The position numbers were made by a program, and so were the translations under genes. Shown one piece after another: positions 1-12,120 of a stretch of 64,000 bases of DNA. Under the pieces are notes generated by a model. The model was not told where the DNA came from and did not search any database. It saw only the letters and a list, made by a program, of their open reading frames with translations. The stretch's first letter is position 1; every line of letters begins with the position of its first letter. This stretch comes from Mallotus nudiflorus (lineage: Eukaryota; Streptophyta; Magnoliopsida; Malpighiales; Euphorbiaceae). The stretch is taken from assembly GCA_947683625.1 (NCBI GenBank), contig CANTUR010000282.1, forward strand, positions 496,001-560,000. The letters run 5' to 3'.

Positions 1-342
1 TTGATGGTGTCTGCTTAAAATATTAGAATGAGTATAAATTACTCAACTATTTTTATTCATAAGTAATTATTTTGAGATATATAATTTTTTATTAGAACAA
101 GATATACTTATTTTAATCTGGAAAATTATCTTACAATTAAAGAGGTTAATATATGCATTTTGTGACAACATTATAGACACAGTGTATGCTTTATTTGATT
201 ATATAAAATAGTAAATTATAATAATTTCTAATCAATATGTTTATTTTTAATAATAATTTCAATGAAATTTTAAATAATTTTTATAATCTAACATTATTGA
301 AATTTTTGAAAAAATAAATTTATTTAATCTCTTAAAACAATA
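1..342. other. AT-rich sequence without recognisable gene
   Basis: No frame of useful length and no repeat partner elsewhere in the window was seen. It lies just outside the first LTR copy, so it is probably flanking genomic DNA or another decayed repeat. Confidence 0.4.
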
Positions 343-863
343 AGGTCACGATTCAAATCGGGAGCCATAATCGGCGTTAGGGAACGAAAATTCTTTCGAA
401 TCCGGAACCCATAGCAAACCTTAAAATAAAAGCATACAATAATTAAAATAAAATATGCAATAGAATAAAACTCAAATCAATATAATAAAAATATAACTTT
501 TTCATATCATAAAATAAATTATATTAATACAATATTCAGAGAAATACTTCTGAATTACAACCAACATACAATAAAAACTAAATACAACTCACTACTGCAG
601 TTTTCTAGAGTACAAATAAAGTCGAGTAAATAATTTACATAAACAAGTCGGGATTGAAGAAATCCGGCGGATGGATCTACTGTTGAGGTCTGAAGAAAAA
701 AACTCTCATATAAAAACATCAACTGAGGGGAGTCAGACCTCACTAAGTGAATTGTTATAATATATATACATGCATTTCCTAATGTCAACTGCAATTAAAC
801 ATTCGTATATAGTAATATATATATACAAACATTTCACACAGATGTTGAAAATCACTTATATAA
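343..863 (-). mobile_element. Tekay-type 3' LTR, outer part (LTR A, interrupted)
   Basis: This stretch is a diverged copy of 864-1435: both carry a GTCACGA start, a ccggcgYtagggaacg-like block, ctactgcag, and a block reading gaggtctgaagaa then ggggagtcaracctcact. It belongs to the 3' LTR of the minus-strand gypsy element whose pol lies further right. The other half of this LTR resumes at 4092 after an inserted solo LTR. Its left end is inferred from alignment with the inserted copy (TGTCACGACC there, aaGGTCACGA here), so the exact border is uncertain by a few bases. Confidence 0.75.
859..863. repeat. Target-site duplication TATAA (left of solo LTR B)
   Basis: The five bases TATAA directly precede the TG terminus of the solo LTR and recur at 4092-4096 directly after its CA terminus. 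Five-base duplications are standard for gypsy integrase. Confidence 0.85.
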
Positions 864-3800
864 TGTCACGACCCAAAACAGGGGCCATGACCGGCGCTAG
901 GGAACGGGAATTCTTTTGAATCCGGAACCCGTAGCAAGCCTAAAAAAAAATAAAATGAATCATGCAATAATAACAATAACCATCCAATATGCAGCGGAAA
1001 TAAAAATCATAAATATAATAATAACATTTTCACCACTGGATTTAAATCAAATCTCATCTCATCACATATATATAATCTCTTTAATACAAATCCAGTTTCA
1101 ACATAATACATTTCTTAAATAAAATACATGAAATCCAATACTTTAATTCACAACTACTGCAGTGTCTAGATAAAATAAATAAGACTCAAGTAGATAATTT
1201 ACACAAAGAAGCCGGGGCGGAAGAAATCCGGCGTATCGACCTGCTATTGAGGTCTGAAGAAGTTGACTCTTCTGAAAAATAGTCAACGAAGGGGAGTCAA
1301 ACCTCACTGAATGAATTACTATAATATATATACATACACACTAAGTGACAATGCATACAATCAACAGTATATATATATCTAATATATATACAGGCAATTT
1401 CACACAGATGCAGAAAATCATTTTTATATATATTTTATTGAAAATTCCAGTTTATGAAGGATCACATAGAACCCTAGAATATCGCAACCTCCAAAAATAG
1501 TGTTAGACAACACTCTAGCCATACAGGCTCACTTAATCCAAATATATCCACTTAATCCATTTAGACAGTAGACTGGCCCCGAGACACTAAGTCAACCAAG
1601 CTCCAACAGTCTGACTGTCAGTGTGATTGGCCCCGAGACACTTGGTCAACCGAGCTCCAGCAATCACACCTCCAAACCATATCTCACACATATCAATAAT
1701 CACATCAAATCAATATCCACAAATAAGTTAGTATTATAGCCTAAATACTATAGGCGTACCGGTACGTACTCGGTCCTAGTGCTGCCCACTAGGTAGCACG
1801 TTCTATCGATATCCTTCATCATTAATAATATAAATCATTCATTCACAATAAATGATGCATGAATTTAAATGAAATAACAATATAAACCATATATATACCG
1901 AAAATATACCAAAAGTAAACCAGGTATATTTCGAGTATATATATGTCAAATGAATTCAATCAAATTATAACTTAAGCTAGAAATATATTTAAAAACATTT
2001 TAAATATATTTTATTTACAAAACATGCATATAATTTAATATATACCAAAAATAAACCAAAAATATACTTAATATAAACTTAAGAAATAATTAAATTATTT
2101 ATGCATATTTAATCAACATAAAACATGCATTTCTAAATCATGCATCCTAAGCATATATATATAGTATAGTAACTCACCTAGTGCGCTCCACGAGACGGGT
2201 CCGACGGGCCCGGTCCACTAGCTCTCAGTCTCGGCGCAACTAAACAAGCAATAAATAATAGACATCAGAATAAACCCTAATAGAAATCCTAGAATTCGAT
2301 CTAGAGTATTAAATACGGAAACAGAATTAGGGTTCGACCGGACATCACGTTTTACGAGAATTCTATCAAAAATCCGACAGAACCTTCCCTGTAAAACGGA
2401 CATCTCTCTACTCAAAAGAGTAGAGCCGACCCTGCAAGGAAATACACTTCAAAAAACTACACAAGGCACCATCAAAATCCCACGGTCGGACTCCAAACTA
2501 CAGTCCACCGATCGGGGTCCACAAACACAGAAAAATTCCAGATATACCAAAAATACCCTTAAAAATAGAAATTCATTTTATAAGTAGAAATTACATAATT
2601 AACCTTTAAACACAGTAAAAACCGATAAAAACTCATTTTATTAGTAAAATCGTATATTATATATATAATTGAAAATAATTCACGAAAAATAGTTTTAATT
2701 AGTTAAAAATACTAAATAATTTGTAGAAATCATTTTTATACCTTAAATAACTATTAAAACCAATTAAATTACATTTTTAGCCAATTTAGGGTAAAATTAC
2801 CAAAATACCCTTATATATATTAATATACTTAAATTACTTCAAAAATTCACCAAAAATTATACAATTATCCAAAATTAATTTTCTCAACATATTTATCAAT
2901 AATATCAATAATTAAACTCAATTAACAAATTAAATTCAATTAAAACACATTTAACCTAATTTTTTCAAATTTACATAACTTCAATAATTCAATAAATACA
3001 TAAAAATTCATAAAAATTCCAAATAAATTCCTATAATTCATTTAAACACCTAATTTAACCATAAACTCCAATTTCATAATTTAAATAATTAATTTCCGAA
3101 AATTAGAAAAAAATATTAAAATATTCAAAAATACCCAAAAATCTAAACAATCTCTAAAAATTCTACAAAAATTCATACATGTATATTGAGCTACTAGGAA
3201 CAACATTTGTGAAGGGAGTTTTCATGAATCAACCAATTTAAAGCTCAAAAAAATAAAAAATCCTAATGTGGCTGAATTCGAAAAATCGAAACCTAAGCAA
3301 ATATAAACCATTTTAGCTCAAACCAAAGCTAGAATCACACTCACCGGAGCTCAAGGAGAATAAAGAGACCGGCGGTGTCGAAAACGGTGGCCGAAAATGG
3401 GAGAAACGGTAAAGGGACGATTTTCGGCCAAAAGAGGAAAATGGGGCTGCCGGCGCCGGGGAAGGGAGCTGCTGGCGGCGGGGGACGGCTGGGAACGGCG
3501 GTGGCAAGCCGGGAGGCACACCGACGGTAGGTGACCGGAGTTGCAGCGGGAGGGAAGGGAGTCGGGCGCACGGGAAGAAGAAGAAGAAGAAGAAGAAGAA
3601 GAAAAAGAAAAAAAGAAAGGAAAGAAAAAGAAAAGAAAAAGAAAAAAAGAAAGAAAAAGAAAAAGAAAATAATTAAATAGTAATAATAATAATAAAAATA
3701 TAATTTTAATAATTTAATAATAAATAAAATAATTAAATAACAATAAATAAATAAACAAATAATAAAATATTAGGGTAACATATATTAAACCCTAATTAAA

Positions 3801-4091
3801 TAAATATTCACACACATAGTCTTCATTTAGTATTTTAAAAATACGTATGAATTTATGCAAGTCCGAAAATATATTTAAAATAATTAATATTAAAATATTT
3901 ACGTGAAAATTTCCTTGAAAATGCAAGTCCCGGGAAAATTTTACGTAAAACACTGTAAATAATACACATATTTAAAATAGGTTTTTAAATACATATTAAC
4001 TCGTAAAAATATCGTAATATATATTCAAAAATTATTAACACTGTATATCCCGGTACAGTGTAAAAATATTTTAAAAACACGGGATATTACA
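864..4091 (-). mobile_element. Solo LTR (LTR B, Tekay/Del-like gypsy family) inside LTR A
   Basis: The element begins TGTCACGACC and ends GGGATATTACA (TG...CA termini). It is flanked by a perfect 5-bp duplication TATAA at 859-863 and 4092-4096, which proves a single 3.2-kb insertion. There is no internal domain, so it is a solo LTR left by LTR-LTR recombination. By homology with LTR A it reads on the minus strand (TGTAATATCCCG start). It contains the direct blocks tcacttaatcc and gacagtagactggcc seen again in LTR A at 4190-4330. Its middle part, about 1700-3900, has no counterpart in LTR A and holds a GC-rich island (about 3350-3570) followed by a GAA tract. Confidence 0.88.
3569..3668. repeat. 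GAA/AAAG purine microsatellite
   Basis: About 100 bases of pure purine, starting with some ten GAA triplets and continuing as GAAA/AAAG. It sits inside the solo LTR at the edge of its GC-rich island and produces spurious Ser/Phe/Leu-rich frames on the minus strand. Confidence 0.9.
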
Positions 4092-4096
4092 TATAA
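4092..4096. repeat. Target-site duplication TATAA (right of solo LTR B)
   Basis: Direct copy of the TATAA at 859-863, immediately outside the CA end of the solo LTR. The sequence then continues as LTR A. Confidence 0.85.
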
Positions 4097-4658
4097 TAAT
4101 ATTGAAAAACATAAGTTTATGTATGAAATATCAAATAGAACCCTATTTAAACGTAACCTTGATCAACAATAACTCTCTAGCTGTACAAGCTCACTTAATT
4201 CCATATTTATTCACTTATTCCATTATGGACAGTAGACTGGCCTCGAGACACTAAGTCAACCGAGCTTTAGCAGTATGATTGTCAGTGTGATTGGTCCCGA
4301 GACACTTGATCAACCGAGCTCCAGTAACCACACCATCAATTATATCGCATCTCAATCAAATAATGTAATAATAATGCAAATAATGTATATTAATAATAAT
4401 AATAATAATAGAACTAATATTGCAAATTAAATTAATTCTGTTATAATAATACTATCCAAAAAATTAATCATCAATAATAAATTAATGTTTAAAATAATAA
4501 GTCTCTAAAATAAAATATTTAAGTAGAAAATTTAGTTAAACATAAAATAATAGTAATTAATCGCAAAATAGTAAAATAATTAAATTTAACTTTTAAATTT
4601 TAGTAACATTGTATATCTCATTATATAATAAAATAATTTAAAAACTAGGGTTATTACA
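4092..4658 (-). mobile_element. Tekay-type 3' LTR, inner part (LTR A, continued)
   Basis: This is the continuation of LTR A after the solo LTR. 4190-4340 aligns with 1530-1680 of LTR B (paired blocks reading gagacactaagtcaacc and gagacacttgatcaacc). On the minus strand the LTR opens TGTAATAACCC at 4658, directly after the polypurine tract. The stretch between is AT-rich and rich in AAT repeats. LTR A totals only about 1.1 kb against 3.2 kb for LTR B, because the GC-rich middle is absent. Confidence 0.75.
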
Positions 4659-4671
4659 GTCTCCCCTCCTT
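4659..4671 (-). other. Polypurine tract of the Tekay-type element
   Basis: On the minus strand the sequence reads AAGGAGGGGAGAC directly before TGTAATAACCC, the LTR start. This is the usual site for plus-strand DNA priming in gypsy elements. It follows the end of the pol frame (residues FGDEFL then a stop, minus strand). Confidence 0.75.
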
Positions 4672-5415
4672 ATAGGAATTCATCCCCGAATTCAAAGAAA
4701 GAATAATTTATAAGAATCAAGGAGAAAAGAGATACGAGTAAGAAGCTCGCATCTCAACTTCAGTCTCCCAGGTATGCTCTTCTACGCTATTGCTTTGCCA
4801 TAACACCTTGACCATCAGAATCTGCTTCGAATGCAACTATCGAACTTGATAATCTAAGATTGCAATAGGTTCTTCCACAAATGTTAAGTCTTCATTTACT
4901 TCCATGCTATTAGGCTACAACACGTGCAAAAGGTCTAAAATATGCTTCCTCAGCATCGAGATATGGAACACTAGATGCACTTGAAACAAACTCATAGGCA
5001 AAGCCAACTGATATGCAACAGTGCCTACTCTCTCTAAAATCTCGAATGGTCCAATATACCTCGGTGCTAACTTACCCTTTCTACTAAATCTCATCACACC
5101 CTTCATCGGAGACACCTTCAGAAACACATAGTCTCCTATCTGGAACTCCACATCTCTGCGTCTAGGATCCACATAGCTCTTTTACTTGCTAACTATGATC
5201 TCTAGTCTCCTTTTGATCATAACAACCTACACTGCAGCATCCCGAACCATCTCAGGTCCAGTCAATGCTCTCTCTTTAATCTCATCCCAACTGAGAGGGG
5301 ATCTACACTTCCTTCCATACAAAGACTCATATGGTGCCATCTTAATACTGCTATGGTAGCTGTTATTATAAGTGAACTCCACAAGCGGCAAATGATCATC
5401 CCATTTATAAGCACC
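4672..5415 (-). pseudogene. Ty3-gypsy (Tekay/Del-type) integrase, C-terminal part
   Basis: The minus strand encodes the C-terminal end of a gypsy integrase. It has the stretch after the catalytic core (DDHLPLVEF, then a YGRKCRSPLSW-like segment). The longest open part (5172-4915) has the family signature APRYIGPFEILERVG followed by FHISMLRK, as in Tekay/Del chromoviruses. A stop interrupts it near 4915, where a region ending in FGDEFL should continue. The missing first part of the same integrase is at 25994-26743. The two halves were separated by the Tat element, and the break falls just after the GGSW motif. It is broken by frameshifts and stops and cannot make protein. Confidence 0.85.
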
Positions 5416-7501
5416 TAATTTTGAGATGCAATTGTGTACAACTGCGACGTAAGCCCCTATGATGAAATTTATTCAAAAATTGAACTTGGTTGTCAATTTT
5501 ATGGACTTTAGGGACTAAATTGCAATGTTTTTTAGGATTTGATTATAAGGAAGTTAATTTTTCAAGGGTCTTTTGGTAATTAAAAGTTAAAAAAAAAGGA
5601 TCGGCATTATACAATGTTAGTCAGCATTGCACAATACCGACACGTAAAAAGTCCATTTTTTTAATTTTTTGCCTATTTTCTTAATTTTTTCATCTATTTT
5701 TCAGTGTTTTGATTGGTTAAAAAGTTAATTTTTTTTATTATTATTAGATAAGTTTTTTAACGCATTCAAAATGCGTAAATAACTTTCAAAAATCAAAATT
5801 CTTATCAGTTTATTTTGGAAGTGATGAGTGTTCCTGCAAACTTGGAGAGTCAGTACGTAGGCAGACTCTGCTTTAAAAAGCAAAAAGTCTGCGTGCGTGA
5901 AGGGGTAGAGAGAGACACATAGGGGCTTGGCTGGAGACTCACACACACAGATTGAGAAAAAAAAATGAAAGAAAAAAAATAGAGACACACACAGACACTA
6001 AGAACACCTCTCATACACCCTTGTCTTTCAAAACCCTAATTTTGGATACTGTAAGTGTTTATGAACACAATCAAATCCCAGTCTAGAATCAAATAAATAT
6101 TGAGTCAATTTTAACGGTGATAATCCAATCTGATGGGCTATCTCAAAGCATTTGCACAACACTCCATTTTCTCTTTTCCTTTTCTCTTTTATTTCACAAT
6201 CTTTTTTATTGATATTTTGTTATTTGATTTAGTTTTACTAACCTTTTTATTTCTATTTTTTTTTATTTTAATGTCCAATTGTGGATTGAGGAGGATACTG
6301 CCTGTGTTCAAACAAACAGAAGATCCATAGAATGCCATGGAATAATCTGTATTGTTTTCCAGTAGATATTAGGGTTTTAATTTTCATTTTGCATTTATAT
6401 GTTTTGTATAGTTATTTTAATTTATGGGTGTATAATTGTTTAATTTTAATTTTCATATGTAATTTGTAATAGCCCCATTAGTGGGAATAATGAAAGATTT
6501 AATTTTTTGTGTTTAAAATCAATTAGTAATTAGGTTCAATTGGGTAAAAAATCAATTAAAATCAATGGTGACAGTAGCTTAATTTAGGGTTCGCATGTAA
6601 TTGATTTAGGTTTTTTTTCTAGAAAATTATTAAAATATTTGTTTGATCTTTTTTTTTTTATGTTTTATTTGTTTTGGGTTGTGTTTTTGGGTTTTTGTAT
6701 TATTTTTGGCCCTAAGCCCATGCTTAGGTCCAACTCACTTTAAATATGCTTAAAAAAATGGTTTAGGACTTTAAATAATTAAAATCAACTTAGGTCCATG
6801 AGGTTAATTAGATTTTAGGTCAACTTAGTTAATTAAAACTTGTTTAGACTTAACTCTGCCTACTTAATTTCATTTCTTTTAAAATAAATAGACCTAAGCC
6901 CACTTCTCATTTTAAATAAAACAAAGTTAGACTTAGGCCCACTAATTTAACTTTCCTTTAAAATTGAATAGACTTAAGCCCATTCCTTAGATAAACTAAA
7001 ATAAATAGATATAGGCTCACTAATTAATAAAAAATATAGGCCCACCTTTAGTCCCTTTCTCACTTGTAAATAAGACGTAAATCTAGCTAACTTTTTAATA
7101 AAATTAATATAGTTTAGACTTAGGGATAACGCAATCTTGAGTGCATTTTTTATGTGTAATTTTATTGACTAAATATCTAAGGTTAGATGGATGTCAAATA
7201 GGGTTTAAATAAAATTGCATGTAATTAGAGGATGAAATAATCATTTATAAAATTATTCTAAATGAACACGAGACTAGGAGAAGTTAGTATTTCGTTCCCA
7301 GAATCTTCTGGTTATATTGCTAACTTTCTTTTAGAGAATTGAGTACCACCAATCAAATTGTCCCAGTTATTACCCTGGGTGGCGACTCCTCTTCTCCACG
7401 TTATGACTTTATGACATAGTAGTGTGTTCCCTAAGACCCTGAGTCTAAACAGTGTCGCGATTGCTAAAATCTTGGACAGGCGCTAAACCCCGTCGTCTAC
7501 A
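5416..7501 (+). mobile_element. 5' LTR of Tat/Ogre-type Ty3-gypsy element
   Basis: This 2.1-kb block recurs as 23873-25993. Two 60-base stretches compared by eye (from 7261 and 7321) showed 4 and 6 mismatches, so the insertion is old but not ancient. It starts (T)AATTTTG and ends GTCTACA where the copies part. The ends are not clean TG...CA. The flanks GCACC (5411-5415) and ACACC (25991-25995) could be a 5-bp target duplication with one mismatch, which would put the true ends at 7498 and 25990. The U3 part holds an imperfect palindrome motif near 5598-5640. Confidence 0.85.
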
Positions 7502-7502
7502 G

Positions 7503-7520
7503 TGGTGACTCCACTGGGGA
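7503..7520 (+). other. Primer-binding site of the Tat/Ogre-type element
   Basis: TGGTGACTCCACTGGGGA lies directly after the 5' LTR. From memory this resembles the primer site of Tat/Ogre elements, usually assigned to an arginine tRNA; I could not check it against a tRNA set. Confidence 0.7.
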
Positions 7521-8319
7521 TAAGAGATACTGATTCTACTTATGTTCTTTAGAATTATTTTATCGATTATTATTTCATTCTTGCATTCATTCTGCATGTC
7601 CCTATTAAACCGATGGCGTTGGTTTATGATTCCATGATTCCACTAGCTTCATGGAGTTATAGATTGGCTAACCATCACTCTTAGCCTTAACTCAGTTAAA
7701 GAGAGATTACCGGGCTCATCTGACTAAAGTTTGTAACCCAAGTCCTTAAGGGTGTAATCTTCTCTCAAATTAGTAAAGGATGCTGGGCCCCTCTAACCTT
7801 GGCCTATAACTCAAAGTCCGTAATGGAGAACATCTTACTAAGTAAACCTTAACTTTTCACCGGACCCTAACCACATATAATAGCCTAGTTACTTCCTCTA
7901 GGATTTTCACCCAAAGTGCTTATTTATTTGAATTACTATAAGGTATTTCTATTTATAAAAGTCTAGGCCTATACCTTTGAAGCTCATTCAGGCTAATAAG
8001 GATTAGGCTAGACCTTTATATTTAGAAATATTGTTTCTATGCTTTTCATTTTAAAGAGAGATTTATCATGCATGTCGACTCTTAATATTCCCTGTTAATA
8101 TGAAGGCCAAGACCAAAAATCCTAGGAAAAGAAACTCGCCATTAAACATGTGTGTGGGAGAAATAAGGTTAGAAGGTTTACCTGTATGATGGCTTGTTAA
8201 TTGCTTTTTGATACTTGCTACGTGCTAAGTGCTTACCTGCTATTTATTGCATAAGCACATGCATCATGCATACATACAATCCATGCATCATACTAACATC
8301 TTTTTTTGCAACTATCATA
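7521..8319 (+). other. Untranslated leader of the Tat/Ogre-type element
   Basis: Between the primer site and the first recognisable gag frame there is no long open frame. A short Lys/Arg-rich frame starts at the ATG at 8100. A pyrimidine stretch ending in CATAG at 8320 looks like a splice acceptor, so the leader may contain an intron. Ogre-type elements often have an extra ORF1 here; I see no convincing one. Confidence 0.45.
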
Positions 8320-8403
8320 GATTCATCTGGGTCTTCTAGTGTTTGGGGGCGAAGAGGTGGCAGATTGACCAAAACAGATTTAAGCCCAAAGTCAATAGCT
8401 CAA

Positions 8404-8408
8404 GAGAT
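8404..8408. repeat. Target-site duplication GAGAT (left)
   Basis: GAGAT precedes TGATGG at 8409 and is repeated at 9789-9793 after TCATCA. Removing the LTR and one GAGAT restores an uninterrupted gag reading frame across the junction. Confidence 0.88.
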
Positions 8409-9788
8409 TGATGGTCTTCCGTAAGTATACAGATTCATACAAGTAGTAATTAAATATCGATCCCACAGAGATTGCAAATTGATTATAGTGATACTAGTTG
8501 TGTTTATTTGTTTAAACAACGAAAAAGGGTATTTTTAATTCAACTAAAAATTAAACTAAAACAAAACACAAAAATCACAATGAGATAACAATCACTTTAG
8601 AGAGCTAGGGTTCTTATTACAAATTCAACCTTTATTTAAGATAAATTAACTACTAAGCCATACCTAACCTTAATCCAATTTGAGGGTTTCTCAAGAATCA
8701 TAGGCTTTCCTCCTAAGACAAACCTATGATTAACCAAGTACATTGACGTTCTTAGATTTAAAGCTCTCGCTTACTAAGTGTTCTATTGACTCAATTTAAG
8801 CATTAACCCTTAATCAATATTAGTTACTTAAGTGTTTCTCAACTAAGAAAGCATCTAATAGGTTATTGTTTGAATCCAATACAACCTATCTCTCGATCAA
8901 GTTTTATTGTTTATATTCAATCAAAGGGTGATCAATCCTAAGAAGACATTAAGTTCAACAACAACTATAGGATTTAGATTAATGGCTTAGGTTTAATTGT
9001 GATTAGCCCATGGTTGATTTGCAAAAAGAACCCTAACCAATAATTTAGCTACTCATGTCAATTGTAAGAGATAAAGAAAAAGAATAAAAGAAACTAAACA
9101 TCATCATTAAATTGAAATTAAGAATGAATAAACACAATTGAATAGAAGAAACCCACTGTTCAATAGGAAATTTGATGTTCTTGTTCTTATTCTCAAATCT
9201 TCAAACTAACATAAGTAAGAAAAAAAATCCTTGTTCTTCCCAACTGCTCTCTCAAAATGCTCTAAAAAAATAATGTATCTAAAAAAAAAAATATCCTCTC
9301 CCTCCAAGTGATGAATAATAATCTATTTATATCCCTTTGTTTCTGATGGCTACCCTCTTATAAAACCCTAATTACAAACCCTAGGGTTACAGCCATGCGA
9401 AATCTCCATCTTGTCCCTCATGAGTTAGCAATTAAAGTCACCTCCGAATTTTTTCAATCACCAGGTCGCACAGCCGTGTGCATTTTGCGCATGCCCGTGC
9501 ACATCCCTATTTCAGCATTATCATATATTGACCTCTATTGCCTTTCGAGCCTACTTCAAGTGCCCACGGCTCCCATGTAGCCTTCCTTTACTGTTCTTTG
9601 ACTTCCCTAATTACATAAAAATCAACCAAAAATAAACCAACTAATACGTAAAAATAATTAAACACATAAGACATGCAGTAAGTACTCAACTAAATAAAAA
9701 CTGAATAAAAGAAACATAAACTTAACTGAAATTGAATTTTTTTCTAAAATGAAAACTACTTAATAACATGCATTTTTCACACTCATCA
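8409..9788. mobile_element. Solo LTR inserted in the Tat gag gene
   Basis: The 1380-bp sequence begins TGATGG and ends TCATCA, with 5-bp GAGAT duplications on both sides, so it is an integrated LTR unit. It has no gag or pol, hence a solo LTR. Its start motif (cttccgtaagtatac followed by aaatatcgatcccacagag) and its end (tttttcacactcatca) are, from memory, typical of a common plant gypsy LTR group, possibly Athila-like; the family is not proven here. Orientation is not certain. It interrupts gag between codons for SIAQEI and LQELKK. Confidence 0.85.
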
Positions 9789-9793
9789 GAGAT
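9789..9793. repeat. Target-site duplication GAGAT (right)
   Basis: Second copy of the GAGAT found at 8404-8408, directly after the CA end of the solo LTR. Confidence 0.88.
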
Positions 9794-12120
9794 CCTTCAA
9801 GAACTAAAGAAGAGTCAAATTAATCCACTATACCTAGAAGTTGAACCAACTTAAACTGAACATACTGAAATGTAACAACAACCAGAGATGTGGACCTTAG
9901 AGGACATTATTGGAGCTTTGATGGATGACATGAGAGCTATAATGCAAGATGAACTGAGACAGGCTTTGGCCGGACTAGTGTAACTTGTTGTTGGACAACC
10001 ACTTGCTGCTATTGAATAACCACCTGCTGCTACTATTGAATAGCCATCTGTTGCTGCTGTTGAACAATCACCTGCTGCTACTATTAAACAGCCACCTGCT
10101 ATAGGAGCTCCACCTATTGTTGTACCTCCTCCACCTATTGCTAACAATGCTGGGGGGCAACCTATTGTTAGAAATATGCCTGCTACTGATGTGAAACTGA
10201 AAGATGATGAAAACTACATGGTAGAAAAGGTGAAAAGAGAGTCACTTGAATTTATCCATGATCATGAGTCCAAGCATATGCAAGCACTGACTCAGAAAAT
10301 GTTCAAGATGGAAGAGCTAATTAAAGGACATTGAATGGGATATTCTTTTGACTTTGATGACATGCTATAAATGGAGGAAAATAAGCTGCCTGAAAAATTC
10401 AAAATACCTCAATTGTAGAAATTTGATGGGAGAGGAGACCCTAGAATTCATTTGAGCCAATACACAACAACCATGAGCACTACTAAAGCACCATTAACAG
10501 TAGTTGCTAGGCTGTTTGTATTGTCATTTAAGGGAATTACTGTAAACTGGTACCACGAGTTAGAAAAGCCTATTAGGGCTAACTGGAAAGAATTATGTAC
10601 TGCATTCTTAAAACAATATGATTATAACACTTGATTAGAAGCGTCTACAAAACCTAATGAATCCTTTTCTGATTTCCTCACCAAATTCATGAATAAAGCA
10701 AGATTGATGAAAAATAAACTGGCTGAAAAGGATCAAGTTAGGATGATTGTTCGTAATGTATCACCTAATTTGGTTGAAAGATTGCAAATGATGAACCTAA
10801 AGACCTTCATAGACCTATATGATGATAGTCTACAAGCTGAAGAGATAAAGAATGAGAAAAAGAAGAGTTATAGAGGCATAGTAACCCAAAATTACTTAAC
10901 TCTAGAGGCATAGTAACCTAAAATTACTTAACTGGGGGCACACAATAGGGGAGCACTTGCTGGATTGTGGAGGTACGTGTAGTTTACCAACCTCAAAGGT
11001 TCTCCAACTTCAATCAACCACTCTCCAAAGTCCTAGAGAGACTAATCCAAAAAGGCCTACTCTGACCCTTAACCTTTTCTAAGCCACCAAACCCAAATGT
11101 CCCTGGTTTTAGCCCTAACAGTTATTATAAATTCTACCAAGCTACTGGCCATCCCACAAATAATTGTATCCGCCTAAAACATGAGATCCAAAACTTGATA
11201 GACTCTGAAAAAATACCAACCCTGAAAAATCCAACTCTAACCCAAACCCTAGAAAAAAACCCTTTCCCAGACTATCAAAATGTTTCACCACTAGCCACCA
11301 TGATGATCAACTTAAGGGTTTAGTGAAAAAGAAGTGCTAAGCTCCTTCGAGGACCTCAACCCTATACCCAATGGAGAACCTTTTGGACAACAACAGAGAA
11401 GAGTGGAAGATTTACTGGGCCAACCCTCAGGCAAGTTTAATTACAAAGTATTCTACTTAAAACCACCCTCTATTAATATCCTTATTGAATCAATTAAGCC
11501 CTCAGGTTGGGGAGATGAGTTTAATGATATGCTGGTAAAAAAAGAGCCTGAAATTCTTAAGCAGTCGCCAAGAGGAGTTGAAGATCTGTTGGGACAACCT
11601 TCGGGCAAGTTCAATTATAGAGTATTCTATTCTAAGCCCACTTCTACTAATAACCCCATTGAATCGATTGTGCCTATAGGGTGGGGTGATGAATTTAAGG
11701 ATAAACCTTTAGCTCTTAAACAGTCTTAAGAAGGAGTTGAAAATTTTCTTAATCAACACTTAGGCAAGCTCAATATGGAAGATCTGAAAGGGAAGGAAAC
11801 ATGCACAATGAAAGTGTGGAAAGATGGGAAATGAGACAAAATCATTGGAGTTATTGACATCTGGTATGACTTTGATGAGGAAAGCCAAAGCAGTTTCGAT
11901 GTTTAGAGTGATGATCCTAAAGTGAATCATGTCACTAGAAGTGGGAAGAATTATAAAGTAGCAGAAAATAAAACAGAAAGAGAAGAAACAGAAGATGTAA
12001 AGATGCAAAGATAGAAGAAGAACAGAAAGAGGATCTGATTTTAGAACAACTGAAGAAGGCTAAGGCAAATGTTAGCATTTGGGAACTACTGATGCATTTA
12101 GGCAACTATAGAAGAGCTTT

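Larger units (their letters stand above)
8320..11729 (+). pseudogene. gag polyprotein of Tat/Ogre-type element (split by solo LTR)
   Basis: The frame starts DSSGSSSVWGRRGG and runs to SIAQEI at 8408. It is cut by the solo LTR and continues in the same frame from 9794 (LQELKKSQ). A Gln/Pro/Ala-rich linker with stops follows. The retrotransposon gag core is at 10400-10900, with FDGRGDPRIHL, then WYHELEKP, WKELCTAFLKQYD and a conserved ending NLKTFIDLYDDSLQAEE. At 11334-11729 a segment of about 60 residues is duplicated in tandem (VEDLLGQPSGKFNY appears twice, about 60 codons apart). Many Gln codons have become TAG/TAA. The product would form the particle core; this copy is dead. Confidence 0.8.

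Noticed and set aside
3313..3571. Pro/Ser-rich minus-strand frames in a GC-rich island
   Set aside because: They lie wholly inside a solo LTR beside a GAA repeat and overlap each other in two phases. Low-complexity translation, not a gene.
8409..9788. Block inside gag read as an intron or extra ORF of the Tat element
   Set aside because: It has no GT...AG borders but TG...CA ends and a GAGAT duplication, so it is an inserted LTR.
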